NCBI GenBank assembly: GCA_014218215.1
Contig: CP043652.1
Span: 1,736,001 to 1,800,000 of the forward strand
Length of the DNA: 64,000 bases
Source: Geodermatophilaceae bacterium NBWT11
GTDB lineage: Bacteria > Actinomycetota > Actinomycetes > Mycobacteriales > Geodermatophilaceae
Direction of reading: 5' to 3'
The notes below the pieces were generated by a model. The model did no database searches, was not told where the DNA came from, and saw nothing but the letters and a program-made list of their open reading frames with translations. Positions within the stretch are counted from its first letter, which is position 1. The number at the start of each line of letters is the position of its first letter. This document shows, one piece after another, positions 42,913-51,267 of the stretch. Both the position numbers and the translations under genes were made by a program.

Positions 42913-43482
42913 ATGCTCTTTGCCCATGACACCGAGGTCGGGCTGAACGCGGCCGCCGAGCTGGTGAACACCGCCTCCGGGTCGGGCACCGGCACCGAGC
43001 TGCTCCCCGACCCGCCGGCCCTGGCCGCCTTCCTGGACGCCTGGCAGTTCACCGGCGACCGGGCCGGTGACGCCGCCGAGCTCGCCGGGGTGCACGCGCT
43101 GCGCGCCGAGCTGTGCGAGATGTGGGACGCCGAGACCGAGGCCGTCGTCGCCGTCGTCAACCGGTTGCTGCGCGAGGGGCAGGCCCGGCCGCAGCTGGTC
43201 CGGCACGACGACTGGGGCTGGCACGTGCACGCCACCGAGCCGCACGCCCCGGTGCCGCACCGGATGGCCGTCGAGGCCGCGATGGCCGTGGCCGACCTGG
43301 TCCGCGCCGAGCAGCTGGACCGGCTGGGCCGCTGCGAGGCCGAGGGCTGCGGCGCCGCCCTGGTCGACCTGACCCGCAACCGCTCCCGCCGGTTCTGCGA
43401 CGCCAGCTGCGCCAACCGCACGCACGCCGCCGCCTACCGCGCCCGCCGCGCTTCCCCGAACGGGGTGGGCCCGGCAGCATGA
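42913..43482 (+). CDS. CGNR zinc-finger / ABATE-domain regulator
   Basis: 189 aa. N-terminal ABATE-like domain (LFAHDTEVGLNAAAELVNT, ALAAFLDAWQFTG) and a C-terminal zinc finger CEAEGCGAALVDLTRNRSRR followed by FCDASCANRTHAAAYRARR. The usual CGNR signature is CANR here. Proteins of this type are putative stress-responsive transcription factors. ATG with AGGAG. Divergent from the EamA exporter and probably its regulator. Its stop is 4 bases before the next gene. Confidence 0.9.
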   Translation: MLFAHDTEVGLNAAAELVNTASGSGTGTELLPDPPALAAFLDAWQFTGDRAGDAAELAGVHALRAELCEMWDAETEAVVAVVNRLLREGQARPQLVRHDDWGWHVHATEPHAPVPHRMAVEAAMAVADLVRAEQLDRLGRCEAEGCGAALVDLTRNRSRRFCDASCANRTHAAAYRARRASPNGVGPAA

Positions 43483-43486
43483 CGGC

Positions 43487-44053
43487 ATGGCCGACGAGTT
43501 CGAGCGCCGCTCCTTCGCCACCATGGACGAGGCGCACGCCTGGTTCGACGAGCACGGCGCGGACGCCCCGGGCCTCTCGGTGCTGCTGGCCAAGAAGAAG
43601 GCCTTCCCCTCGGTCACCTGGGAGGAGCTCGTCCAGGTGCTGCTCTGCCACGGCTGGATCGACGGGCGCAGCAACCGCTTCGACGACACCGGGTACCTGA
43701 TCCGGGTCACGCCCCGCCGCAAGCGCAGCATCTGGTCGGCCAAGAACGTCGCCACCGTCGCCGAGCTGACGGCCGAGGGCCTGATGCGGCCCGCAGGGCT
43801 GGCCCAGGTCGAGGCCGCGCAGGCCGACGGCCGGTGGGAGCAGGCCTACGCCGGGCCCGCCGCGATGACCGAACCCGAGGACCTGACCGCGGCCCTGGCT
43901 GCCACCCCGGGCGCCCGGGGCGCCTTCGACGCGCTGCCGAAGACGGCCCGGTACGCCGTGCTGCACCGGGTCACCACCAAGCGCACCACGGCCGGCCGGG
44001 CCGCGACCATCGCCGACATGGTCGACCGGGTGGCGACCGGCAAGCCCATCTGA
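43487..44053 (+). CDS. YdeI/OmpD-associated family protein
   Basis: 188 aa. Typical motifs: FATMDEAHAWFDEHGADAPG, VTWEELVQVLLCHGWIDGRS, RVTPRRKRSIWSAKNV, and the C-terminal helical segment ALPKTARYAVLHRVTTKRTT. Family members are implicated in cell-envelope stress and bacteriocin protection, but the biochemical role is not known. ATG, 4 bases after the CGNR gene, so probably co-transcribed. Confidence 0.88.
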   Translation: MADEFERRSFATMDEAHAWFDEHGADAPGLSVLLAKKKAFPSVTWEELVQVLLCHGWIDGRSNRFDDTGYLIRVTPRRKRSIWSAKNVATVAELTAEGLMRPAGLAQVEAAQADGRWEQAYAGPAAMTEPEDLTAALAATPGARGAFDALPKTARYAVLHRVTTKRTTAGRAATIADMVDRVATGKPI

Positions 44054-44145
44054 GGACGGTCTCGTCAGGGGAGGGCTGTTCTCGCTACGCTCTCGCTCGT
44101 CGAACGCCCGTCGGACGACGGGATCCGCAGCCCTGAGGAGTCCTC

Positions 44146-45534
44146 GTGACCACCACCGAGCAGCCCGTCACCGAGTCCGGCACGTACGGCCCGGGGAGCA
44201 TGGACAACCTGTGGCTGCACTTCTCCCGGATGGGCGGCTACGCCCACCAGCCCCCGCCGGTGATCGTCAAGGGCGAGGGCGCCTACATCTGGGACGACCG
44301 GGGGCGGAAGTACCTCGACGGGCTGGCCGGGCTCTTCGTCGTCCAGGCCGGGCACGGACGACGGGTGCTGGCCGAGGCGGCCGCGAAGCAGGCCGAGACG
44401 CTGGCCTTCTTCCCGCTGTGGTCCTACGCGCACCCGGCGGCGATCGAGCTGTCGCACCGGCTCGCGGCCGAGGCCCCCGGTGACCTGAACCGGGTCTTCT
44501 TCACCACCGGGGGCGGCGAGGCCGTGGAGACCGCGTGGAAGGCGGCCAAGCAGTACTTCAAGCTGACCGGCAAGCCGTCCAAGCACAAGGTGATCAGCCG
44601 GGCGGTGGCCTACCACGGCACCACGGCCGGGGCGCTGTCCATCACCGGGCTGCCCGCGCTCAAGCAGGACTTCGAGCCGCTGGTGCCCGGGGCCTTCCGG
44701 GTGCCCAACACCAACATCTACCGCGCGCCGTACTTCGGTGACGACCCCAAGGCGTTCGGCCGCTGGGCCGCCGACCAGATCGAGCAGCAGATCCTCTTCG
44801 AGGGCCCGGACACCGTGGCCGCGGTGTTCCTGGAGCCGGTGCAGAACGCCGGCGGCTGCTTCCCGCCCCCGCCCGGCTACTTCGACCGGGTGCGCGAGAT
44901 CTGCGACCAGTACGACGTCCTGCTGGTCAGCGACGAGGTCATCTGCGCCTTCGGCCGGCTGGGGACGACGTTCGCCTGCTCCAAGTTCGGCTACGTGCCC
45001 GACATGATCACCTGCGCCAAGGGGATGACCTCGGGCTACTCCCCCATCGGCGCGATGATCGCCAGCGACCGCGTGATGGAGCCCTTCCTGCGTCCGGGCG
45101 TCTCCTTCCCGCACGGCTACACCTTCGGCGGGCACCCCGTCTCGGCCGCCGTGGGCCTGGCCAACCTGGACCTGTTCGAGGCCGAGGGGCTCAACCAGCA
45201 CGTGCTGGACACCGAGCACGACTTCCGCCGCACCCTGGAGAAGCTCACCGACCTGCCGATCGTGGGCGACGTCCGCGGCGACGGGTTCTTCTACGGGATC
45301 GAGATGGTCAAGGACAAGGCCACCAAGGAGACCTTCGACGACGCCGAGAGCGAGCGGCTGCTCCGCGGGTTCCTCTCCCAGGCCCTCTTCGACGCCGGCC
45401 TCTACTGCCGCGCCGACGACCGCGGCGACCCGGTCATCCAGCTCGCCCCGCCGCTCATCGCCGGCCAGGCCGAGTTCGACCTCATCGAACAGACCCTGCG
45501 CTCGGTGCTCACCGAGGCCTGGTCCCGCCTGTAG
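44146..45534 (+). CDS. Class III aminotransferase (omega-amino acid/diamine:pyruvate type)
   Basis: 462-aa PLP-dependent aminotransferase. N-terminal GAYIWDDRGRKYLDGLAGLF, substrate loop TGGGEAVETAWKAAKQY, FLEPVQNAGGCFPPP, VSDEVICAFGRLG (Asp that holds PLP) and the PLP-lysine in CAKGMTSGYSPIGA. Closest in pattern to beta-alanine/putrescine-pyruvate aminotransferases. GTG start with GAGGAG. A possible -10 TACGCT is at 44086-44091. Nearby APC permease and reductase suggest uptake and breakdown of an amine or amino acid. Confidence 0.92.
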   Translation: MTTTEQPVTESGTYGPGSMDNLWLHFSRMGGYAHQPPPVIVKGEGAYIWDDRGRKYLDGLAGLFVVQAGHGRRVLAEAAAKQAETLAFFPLWSYAHPAAIELSHRLAAEAPGDLNRVFFTTGGGEAVETAWKAAKQYFKLTGKPSKHKVISRAVAYHGTTAGALSITGLPALKQDFEPLVPGAFRVPNTNIYRAPYFGDDPKAFGRWAADQIEQQILFEGPDTVAAVFLEPVQNAGGCFPPPPGYFDRVREICDQYDVLLVSDEVICAFGRLGTTFACSKFGYVPDMITCAKGMTSGYSPIGAMIASDRVMEPFLRPGVSFPHGYTFGGHPVSAAVGLANLDLFEAEGLNQHVLDTEHDFRRTLEKLTDLPIVGDVRGDGFFYGIEMVKDKATKETFDDAESERLLRGFLSQALFDAGLYCRADDRGDPVIQLAPPLIAGQAEFDLIEQTLRSVLTEAWSRL

Positions 45535-45575
45535 CGGAGGGTGGGAGGGCAGGATTCCTGCCCTCCCACCCTCCG
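45535..45575. terminator. Bidirectional terminator with 20-bp perfect arms
   Basis: Arms 45535-45554 and 45556-45575 are exact inverse complements with a single central base, between the convergent aminotransferase (stop at 45534) and uspA-like gene (stop at 45577). In practice a small loop forms in the centre. Confidence 0.85.
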
Positions 45576-45576
45576 G

Positions 45577-45996
45577 TCACTCGGGCTCGGCGGGGACGCA
45601 GAGGACCGGGCGGGTGGACAGGTGCAGCAGCTTGTAGGCCACCGAGCCCAGGAACGCTCCGCGCAGGGGGCTCTCGCCGTACGTGCCGACGACGATGACG
45701 CGCGCCTCGTGCCGGTCCCCGGCCGCCAGAAGCGCGGGCACCGGCTTCTCGGCGACCACCTCGACGACCGTCGCGACGCCGGCCGCGTCGGCAGCGGTGA
45801 CGGCGTGCGCCAGCGCCGTCCGGCCGATCTCGGCCAGCGCCTTGCCGTGCTCACCGGCCTCCTCGCCGACCACGCCGGGCGGGGCGGCGCCGTAGACGAG
45901 CACCAGCTCCTCGTCCAGCTTGGCGGCCAGGTCGATGGCCAGGCCCAGGGCGCGACGGGCGCCCGGGGACTCGTCGTAACCCAGAACGATGCTCAC
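45577..45996 (-). CDS. Universal stress protein family protein
   Basis: 139-aa single UspA domain. MSIVLGYDESPGARRALGLA at the N-terminus and the ATP-binding motif VVGTYGESPLRGAFLGSVAY (G-x2-G-x9-G-S) near the C-terminus are intact, so it should bind ATP. Separated by 17 bases from the APC permease gene upstream on the same strand, so they are likely co-transcribed, suggesting a regulatory role for the transporter. Confidence 0.92.
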   Translation of the reverse strand: MSIVLGYDESPGARRALGLAIDLAAKLDEELVLVYGAAPPGVVGEEAGEHGKALAEIGRTALAHAVTAADAAGVATVVEVVAEKPVPALLAAGDRHEARVIVVGTYGESPLRGAFLGSVAYKLLHLSTRPVLCVPAEPE

Positions 45997-46013
45997 TCAG
46001 ATCTCCCAGACGG

Positions 46014-47543
46014 TCACGGGGCGGGGTCCTCGACGGCTGCTGCGGTGCGGCCGGCGGCGATGTCGGCCTGCAGCCGCTCGGCCGTCGTCGTCTTCTCGGC
46101 CCAGAAGCGGGCGTCCTTGACCCGCCACACGAACATGAAGACGACGCCGACCAGGAAGATGCCGATCCCGATCACCAGCGGCGGGCCCACCCCGAACCAG
46201 GACACCCCGCTGTAGGAGTTCGCCGGGTCGGCCAGGTCGCCGATGGACTCGACGAGCAGCCAGATGAGCAGCAGCGAGCCGATCACGGGGCCGACGCCGA
46301 TGAGCAGGAGGTCCTTCACGCTGCGGGTCAGCTGGCGCCGGTGGAACACCGCGCAGGCGATGCCGGTGAGGGAGTAGTAGAAGGCGATCAGCAGCGAGAG
46401 CGCGGTGAGGGAGTCGAACAGCGCGTTCTCGCTGATCAGGTTGACCACCAGGTACCAGGCGATGGCGATCGCCGCGACGGTCCAGGTGGAGACGTCCGGG
46501 GTGCGGAAGCGGGGGCTGATCCGGGCCAGGGACGAGGGCATCGCGTGCCGCCGGGCCATCGACAACCCGGTGCGGGAGGCCGGCAGGATCGTCGTCTGGG
46601 TGGAGGCGATCGCCGAGGTGGACACCGCGGCCAGCAGCACCCAGTCCCACGGGCCCATCACCTCGGTCGCCAGGGTGGCGAAGATCGTCTCCTCCTCCCC
46701 CGACCGGTCGGCGAGGAACGCCGTCCCGAAGTAGCTGAGGATCGCGATGGTCACGCCGAGGTAGGTCACCAGCAGCACGACGGTGGACACGATCGCGGCC
46801 TTGCCGGGGGTGGACTCGGAGTCCTGGGTCTCCTCGGTCAGGTTGACCGCGGACTCCCAGCCCCAGTAGATGAAGACGCCGAGCAGCAGCCCGCCGGTCA
46901 GCGCGGCCCCGCCGGCGCCGAAGGGGTTCAGCCACGACAGGGACGGCGTCAGGCCACCGCCCTCCACGCCGTCCCCGGACAGGCCCTTGACCAGCGCGAT
47001 CCCGGCGAAGACGAGCAGCGCGCCGACCTGGGCGATGATCAGCCCGTTCTGCAGCTTGGCGCTGAACTCGGTGCCGATCACGCACACCGCGGTCATCGCG
47101 ATGATGAGCAGCACGGTCAGCGTGCGGACGACGAAGGTGTTGCCGGCCAGCCCGTCCAGCTGCAGCGCGAGCAGCCCGAACCGGACGCCGACGTCGGCGA
47201 GGGAGCCGATGACCAGCACCCCGGTCATCGCGATCGCCCAGCCACCCAGCCAGCCGATCCACGGGCCCATCGCCCGGGTGACCCAGGAGAACGTCGTCCC
47301 GCAGTCCTGGTCGGCCCGGTTCAGGTAGTAGAAGGCCGAGGCGATGAGCAGCATCGGCACGAACGAGGCGAGGAAGACCCCCGGGGCGTACACCCCGACC
47401 AACGCGACGACGGCCCCGACGACGGCGGCCAGCGAGTAGGCCGGTGAGGTCGAGGCCAGCCCGATGACCAGTGCGTCGACGAAGCCGATCGCGCCGGACT
47501 TCAGCTGCGGCTGCGCCTCCGTCCGCGGCGTCGGCGTGCTCAC
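46014..47543 (-). CDS. APC family amino acid/amine permease
   Basis: 509-aa transporter with about 12 membrane helices. N-terminal FVDALVIGLASTSPAYSLAA, GCTFSWV-type segment CGTTFSWVTRAMGPWIGW, and AASTSAIASTQTTILPASRT in the middle. Belongs to the amino acid-polyamine-organocation superfamily. GTG start with weak Shine-Dalgarno. Divergent (154-bp gap) from a saccharopine dehydrogenase-like gene and near the class III aminotransferase, so likely imports an amine or amino acid that these enzymes degrade. Confidence 0.9.
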   Translation of the reverse strand: MSTPTPRTEAQPQLKSGAIGFVDALVIGLASTSPAYSLAAVVGAVVALVGVYAPGVFLASFVPMLLIASAFYYLNRADQDCGTTFSWVTRAMGPWIGWLGGWAIAMTGVLVIGSLADVGVRFGLLALQLDGLAGNTFVVRTLTVLLIIAMTAVCVIGTEFSAKLQNGLIIAQVGALLVFAGIALVKGLSGDGVEGGGLTPSLSWLNPFGAGGAALTGGLLLGVFIYWGWESAVNLTEETQDSESTPGKAAIVSTVVLLVTYLGVTIAILSYFGTAFLADRSGEEETIFATLATEVMGPWDWVLLAAVSTSAIASTQTTILPASRTGLSMARRHAMPSSLARISPRFRTPDVSTWTVAAIAIAWYLVVNLISENALFDSLTALSLLIAFYYSLTGIACAVFHRRQLTRSVKDLLLIGVGPVIGSLLLIWLLVESIGDLADPANSYSGVSWFGVGPPLVIGIGIFLVGVVFMFVWRVKDARFWAEKTTTAERLQADIAAGRTAAAVEDPAP

Positions 47544-47628
47544 CGGGAGGTCCCTGACTCGGTCATGCGACGGTTATCGCAGGTGGAGCCCGCTGCCACA
47601 AGGGTTTCCCGTGTTACGAGTTGGTGCA

Positions 47629-47645
47629 GCGACGGATGCCGTCGC
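47629..47645. promoter_or_regulatory. Inverted repeat between the APC permease and reductase genes
   Basis: GCGACGG-atg-CCGTCGC (7-bp arms, 3-bp centre) in the divergent intergenic region. A -10-like TAGGGT at 47668-47673 lies just downstream on the plus strand, so the repeat could be an operator upstream of the reductase promoter. Confidence 0.35.
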
Positions 47646-47697
47646 GAACGTGCTGGTCGTCCCCTAGGGTCGGCGCCACCTGCGAGAGAGGACCCCC

Positions 47698-48912
47698 ATG
47701 CGCATCCTGTTGGTCGGAGCCGGCGGCGTCGGCAGCGCCTTCGCCGCCATCGCCGCCCGCCGTGACTTCTTCGAGGCCGTCGTGGTGGCCGACTACGACG
47801 GGGCGCGCGCGGAGAAGGTGGTCGCCGCCGCCGGGGGCGACACGCGCTTCAGCGCGGTGGGGTCGCTGGACGCCGGGGACGAGGCCGCGGTGGCGGCGCT
47901 GCTGACCGAGCGCGGCTGCGACGTGCTGATGAACGCCGTCGACCCGCGGTTCGTGATGCCGCTGTTCCGGGCCGCGCTGAGCGCCGGCGCCACCTACGTG
48001 GACATGGCCATGTCCCTGTCGCACCCCCACCCGGAGAACCCCTACACCGAGACCGGGGTGAAGCTCGGCGACGAGCAGTTCGCCCTCGCCGGTGAGTGGG
48101 AGTCCGCCGGGCAGCTCGCGCTGGTCGGGATGGGCGTGGAGCCCGGGTTGTCCGACGTGTTCGCCCGCTACGCCGCCGACCACCTCTTCTCCTCCATCGA
48201 CGAGCTGGGGGTGCGGGACGGCGCGAACCTGGAGGTCGAGGGCTTCGAGTTCGCCCCGTCGTTCTCCATCTGGACCACGATCGAGGAGTGCCTCAACCCG
48301 CCGGTGGTCTACGAGGAGGGCCGCGGGTTCTTCACCACCGCGCCCTTCAGCGAGCCCGAGGTGTTCGAGTTCCCCGAGGGCATCGGGCCGGTCGAGTGCG
48401 TGAACGTCGAGCACGAGGAGGTGCTCCTCATGCCGCGCTGGGTGGACGCGAAGCGGGTCACCTTCAAGTACGGCCTGGGCACCGAGTTCATCGACGTCCT
48501 CAAGGCACTGCACAAGGTCGGCCTGGACAAGACCGCGCCGGTCACCGTGAAGGGCGTGCAGGTCAGCCCGCGCGACGTGGTCGCCGCCTGCCTGCCCGAC
48601 CCGGCCACCCTGGGTGACGCGATGACCGGCAAGACCTGCGCCGGGCTGTGGGTCTCGGGCACCGGGAAGGACGGCGAGCCCCGGCAGGTCTACCTGTACC
48701 ACGTGGTCGACAACGAGTGGTCCATGCGCGAGTACGGCCACCAGGCCGTGGTCTGGCAGACCGCGGTGAACCCCGTCGTCGCCCTCGAGCTCGTCGCGGC
48801 CGGCACCTGGAGCGGGGCCGGCGTGCTCGGCCCGGAGGCCTTCGACAGCCAGCCGTTCCTGGACCTGCTCACCGCCTACGGCTCCCCGTGGGGCATGCGC
48901 GAGGGCGGCTGA
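47698..48912 (+). CDS. Saccharopine dehydrogenase family reductase
   Basis: 404-aa NAD(P)-dependent oxidoreductase. Rossmann motif MRILLVGAGGVGSAFAAIAA, then CDVLMNAVDPRFVMPLFRAA, GATYVDMAMSLSHPHPENPY and GVEPGLSDVFARYAADHLF, all characteristic of Lys9/saccharopine dehydrogenase-like enzymes. It could act on saccharopine or on carboxynorspermidine-type substrates. ATG with GAGAGGA. Divergent from the APC permease; fits the amine catabolism theme. Exact substrate unknown. Confidence 0.92.
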   Translation: MRILLVGAGGVGSAFAAIAARRDFFEAVVVADYDGARAEKVVAAAGGDTRFSAVGSLDAGDEAAVAALLTERGCDVLMNAVDPRFVMPLFRAALSAGATYVDMAMSLSHPHPENPYTETGVKLGDEQFALAGEWESAGQLALVGMGVEPGLSDVFARYAADHLFSSIDELGVRDGANLEVEGFEFAPSFSIWTTIEECLNPPVVYEEGRGFFTTAPFSEPEVFEFPEGIGPVECVNVEHEEVLLMPRWVDAKRVTFKYGLGTEFIDVLKALHKVGLDKTAPVTVKGVQVSPRDVVAACLPDPATLGDAMTGKTCAGLWVSGTGKDGEPRQVYLYHVVDNEWSMREYGHQAVVWQTAVNPVVALELVAAGTWSGAGVLGPEAFDSQPFLDLLTAYGSPWGMREGG

Positions 48913-48962
48913 CCCGCAGGCTCCTCCCAGCTCCCGTCCAGCAGGACGGGCACCGACCGCTC

Positions 48963-49589
48963 GTGACCGCCCTGCTCGAACGCCTGCTGTCGGTGCCCGC
49001 GATCTGGGTGTACGTCCTCGTCACCGCGCTGGTGTTCGTCGAGGACGCGTTGTTCGTGGGGTTCGTCGTCCCCGCCGAGACCGCCGTCGTGCTCGGCGGG
49101 GTGGCCGCCGAGCAGGGGCGGCTCAGCGTGTGGCTGCTCGGTGCACTGGTGGTCGTCGCCGCGATCGGCGGGGACAGCGTGGGCTACGAGGTGGGCCGGC
49201 GCGCCGGCCCCCGACTGCTGCGCAGCAGGATCGCCCAGCGGCACTCCGCCGGCATCGAGCGGGCCTCGGACACCCTGGCCCGACGCGGTGGCCCGGCCGT
49301 CCTGCTCGCCCGGCTCACCGCGTTCCTGCGCGCGGTCACCCCGGCGCTGGCCGGCGTCGCCCGGATGCGCTACCGCACGTTCCTGGCCTGGAACGCCGTC
49401 GGCGGGGTGCTCTGGGGCGTCGCCGCGGTGGCCATCGGCTACCTGGCCGGCGCCTCGTGGGAGACCGTGGCCACCCAGGTCGGCCGAGGAGGAGCGATCG
49501 TCGTCGGCGCCGTGGTGGTCGTCGGCGCCGTTGTGTGGAAGGTGCGGGAGCACCGGCGTGCGCCGCAGCCGGCCTCGTCCCGAGGGTGA
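48963..49589 (+). CDS. DedA family membrane protein
   Basis: 208 aa, about five membrane segments. DedA landmarks: VEDALFVGFVVPAETAVVLG near the N-terminus, GDSVGYEVGRRAGPRLLRS, and RLTAFLRAVTPALAGVARMRYRTFLAWNAVG. DedA/VTT proteins act as undecaprenyl-phosphate or lipid scramblases/flippases. GTG start chosen to follow the preceding gene; Shine-Dalgarno weak. Convergent with the NlpC/P60 gene. Confidence 0.9.
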   Translation: MTALLERLLSVPAIWVYVLVTALVFVEDALFVGFVVPAETAVVLGGVAAEQGRLSVWLLGALVVVAAIGGDSVGYEVGRRAGPRLLRSRIAQRHSAGIERASDTLARRGGPAVLLARLTAFLRAVTPALAGVARMRYRTFLAWNAVGGVLWGVAAVAIGYLAGASWETVATQVGRGGAIVVGAVVVVGAVVWKVREHRRAPQPASSRG

Positions 49590-49656
49590 GCCGCCGGCCC
49601 GGTCGCAGGGACCCGGGGCGTGCGGAGCGCGTCCTGGGGGGCGATCGGGTCCTTCG

Positions 49657-50694
49657 TCACGCGGTGGGGCGGCGGGCGCCGGCGTAGCCGGGCTTGTCGA
49701 CGCTGGTCACGGCGACCGGGCGGCCGCTGACGCTGGCGTGCACCATCTGGCCGTTGCCGATGTACATGCCGACGTGGCTCACCGGGGAGTAGAAGAAGAC
49801 CAGGTCCCCGGGCTGCAGGTCGGCGCGGGAGACGGCGGCGCCCATCGTGGACTGGGTGCGGCTGGAGTGCGGCAGCGAGACGCCGGCAGCGGCGTAGGCG
49901 AACTGGGTGAGGCCGGAGCAGTCGAAGCCGTTGGGGCCGGAGGCGGCGACGACGTAGGGCTTGCCGACCTGGGCCAGCGCGGTCTGCACCGCGATCGCAG
50001 CGGCCTCGGTCGGGGCCGCGGCCGGCGCGGCGGCAGCGGCCGCGGCCGTCTGGGCGCCGGAGACCTCGGGGCCGGCCACGGCGGTGACGACGGCGGCCTG
50101 CTGCACGGCGCTGAGCCGGGCGAAGTCGGCCTCGTAGCCGGCCAGGTCGGCCTCGAGCTGGGTCTGCTGCGCGGTCACGGCGTCCAGCGCGGCGGTGGCG
50201 GCGGCCGCGGCGGCGTCGGAGGTGGCGCGGGCCGCGGCGGCGGCGTCCTGGGCGACGGTGAGGTCGGCCAGCAGGTCGTTGGTGTTGTCGGTCAGCTGCC
50301 CGTAGAGCGCCCAGCGCTGCAGGGCCTCGTCGGCGGACTCGCTGGAGAGCACCAGCTCCATGCCCGACTGCGGGCCCGACAGGATGCCGCTGAGCACCAG
50401 CGCACGGACCCGGGGCTGGAGCGCGGCCACGTCGGCGTCCGCGACGTCGGCCGCCGCGTCGGTGGTGGCGGCGTCGGCGAGGGCGGCGTCGGCGGCCAGC
50501 TGCGCGTCGTTGACCTGCTCGGCCAGGACCTCCACCTGCCGGGACGTCTCGGCGACCGCGGTCGCGGCGTCAGCGGCGGTGGTGGGTGCGGCGGTCGCGG
50601 TCCCGGGGACCAGGGTGACGGCGAAGCCGGCGGCCACGGCGAGGGCGGCAGCACGAGTCGTGCGTCGGGTCGTCAGTCGAGTCGCGGCAGTCAC
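49657..50694 (-). CDS. Secreted NlpC/P60 peptidoglycan endopeptidase
   Basis: 345 aa. Signal peptide with TAT-like RLTTRRTTRAAALAVAAG and cleavage after ATAA; a long Ala-rich coiled-coil region (about 40-215) as in RipA/Cwl-type hydrolases; a Pro/Ala linker; then the catalytic NlpC/P60 domain (last 115 residues) with Cys in GPNGFDCSGLTQFAY, His in SHVGMYIGNGQMVHA and DLQPGDLVFF. It cuts peptide cross-links between D-Glu and diaminopimelate during division. GTG start. No c-di-AMP riboswitch is visible upstream, unlike many relatives. Confidence 0.93.
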   Translation of the reverse strand: MTAATRLTTRRTTRAAALAVAAGFAVTLVPGTATAAPTTAADAATAVAETSRQVEVLAEQVNDAQLAADAALADAATTDAAADVADADVAALQPRVRALVLSGILSGPQSGMELVLSSESADEALQRWALYGQLTDNTNDLLADLTVAQDAAAAARATSDAAAAAATAALDAVTAQQTQLEADLAGYEADFARLSAVQQAAVVTAVAGPEVSGAQTAAAAAAAPAAAPTEAAAIAVQTALAQVGKPYVVAASGPNGFDCSGLTQFAYAAAGVSLPHSSRTQSTMGAAVSRADLQPGDLVFFYSPVSHVGMYIGNGQMVHASVSGRPVAVTSVDKPGYAGARRPTA

Positions 50695-50818
50695 GAGGGC
50701 CTCCAGCGGGCGCCCGTCCACCTGGGGAGGAGTGGATCTCCGAGCGCGTCCTGGCGGACGGTAACGACACGCGGGCACAGCGTGGGGTCGCCACGCGGTG
50801 TGGCGTCCATCGCGGCGG

Positions 50819-51124
50819 TCAGCCTGCTGCGGGCTCCTGGCACTCCAGCGCCTCGACCGCCGCCGCGTCGCGCAGCACGGCGCACAGCTCGGCCGACGTC
50901 CACGGTTCGCAGCAGTCGCAGTCCCCGTCGGCGCCGAAGCTGCGCAGGCCCAGGGTGCCCGCGGCGTGGTCCTCGAGGATCTGCAGCTGACCGTCGGCGG
51001 GGTCGCGGTGGCAGCGGCACTGGGGCGCACACATGCCCAGGCCCCAGCCGGCGACGACGGTGACGCCGTCCTCCTCGCGGACCTCGCCCAGCTGGAAGAC
51101 CGACGGCTTCTGGTTCCGCGTCAC
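50819..51124 (-). CDS. Cys-rich hypothetical protein
   Basis: 101 aa with eight Cys arranged as MCAPQCRCH, DCDCCEP, ELCAV and LECQE, which could bind one or two metal ions. Two Trp and a conserved-looking QLGEVREEDGVTVVAGWGLG. Not recognised as a known family. ATG start. It lies between the NlpC/P60 and a surface protein and probably has its own promoter in the 143-bp upstream gap, where I see no clear elements. Confidence 0.55.
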   Translation of the reverse strand: MTRNQKPSVFQLGEVREEDGVTVVAGWGLGMCAPQCRCHRDPADGQLQILEDHAAGTLGLRSFGADGDCDCCEPWTSAELCAVLRDAAAVEALECQEPAAG

Positions 51125-51267
51125 GGTGCTGCCCCCTCGCCCCGCCCCGGCGTGGACGGTCTCGTCGTGCTCTGGACCCGAGTGTCACGCCGCGTCGTTT
51201 CCGCGCCGTGTCCGCGCCGTGAGAGCTGCGTTCCGTCACCGGTCCCGGGAGGCACCGGGCCACGGGG

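Noticed and set aside
49590-49656. Terminator between DedA and NlpC/P60
   Set aside because: GGACCCG...CGGGTCC arms exist but are 7 bp with a loop of about 30 nt, too weak to call.
50695-50818. c-di-AMP (ydaO) riboswitch before the NlpC/P60 gene
   Set aside because: Looked for because relatives have one; the conserved core segments are not present. Only a weak 6-bp hairpin (50789-50805) is seen.
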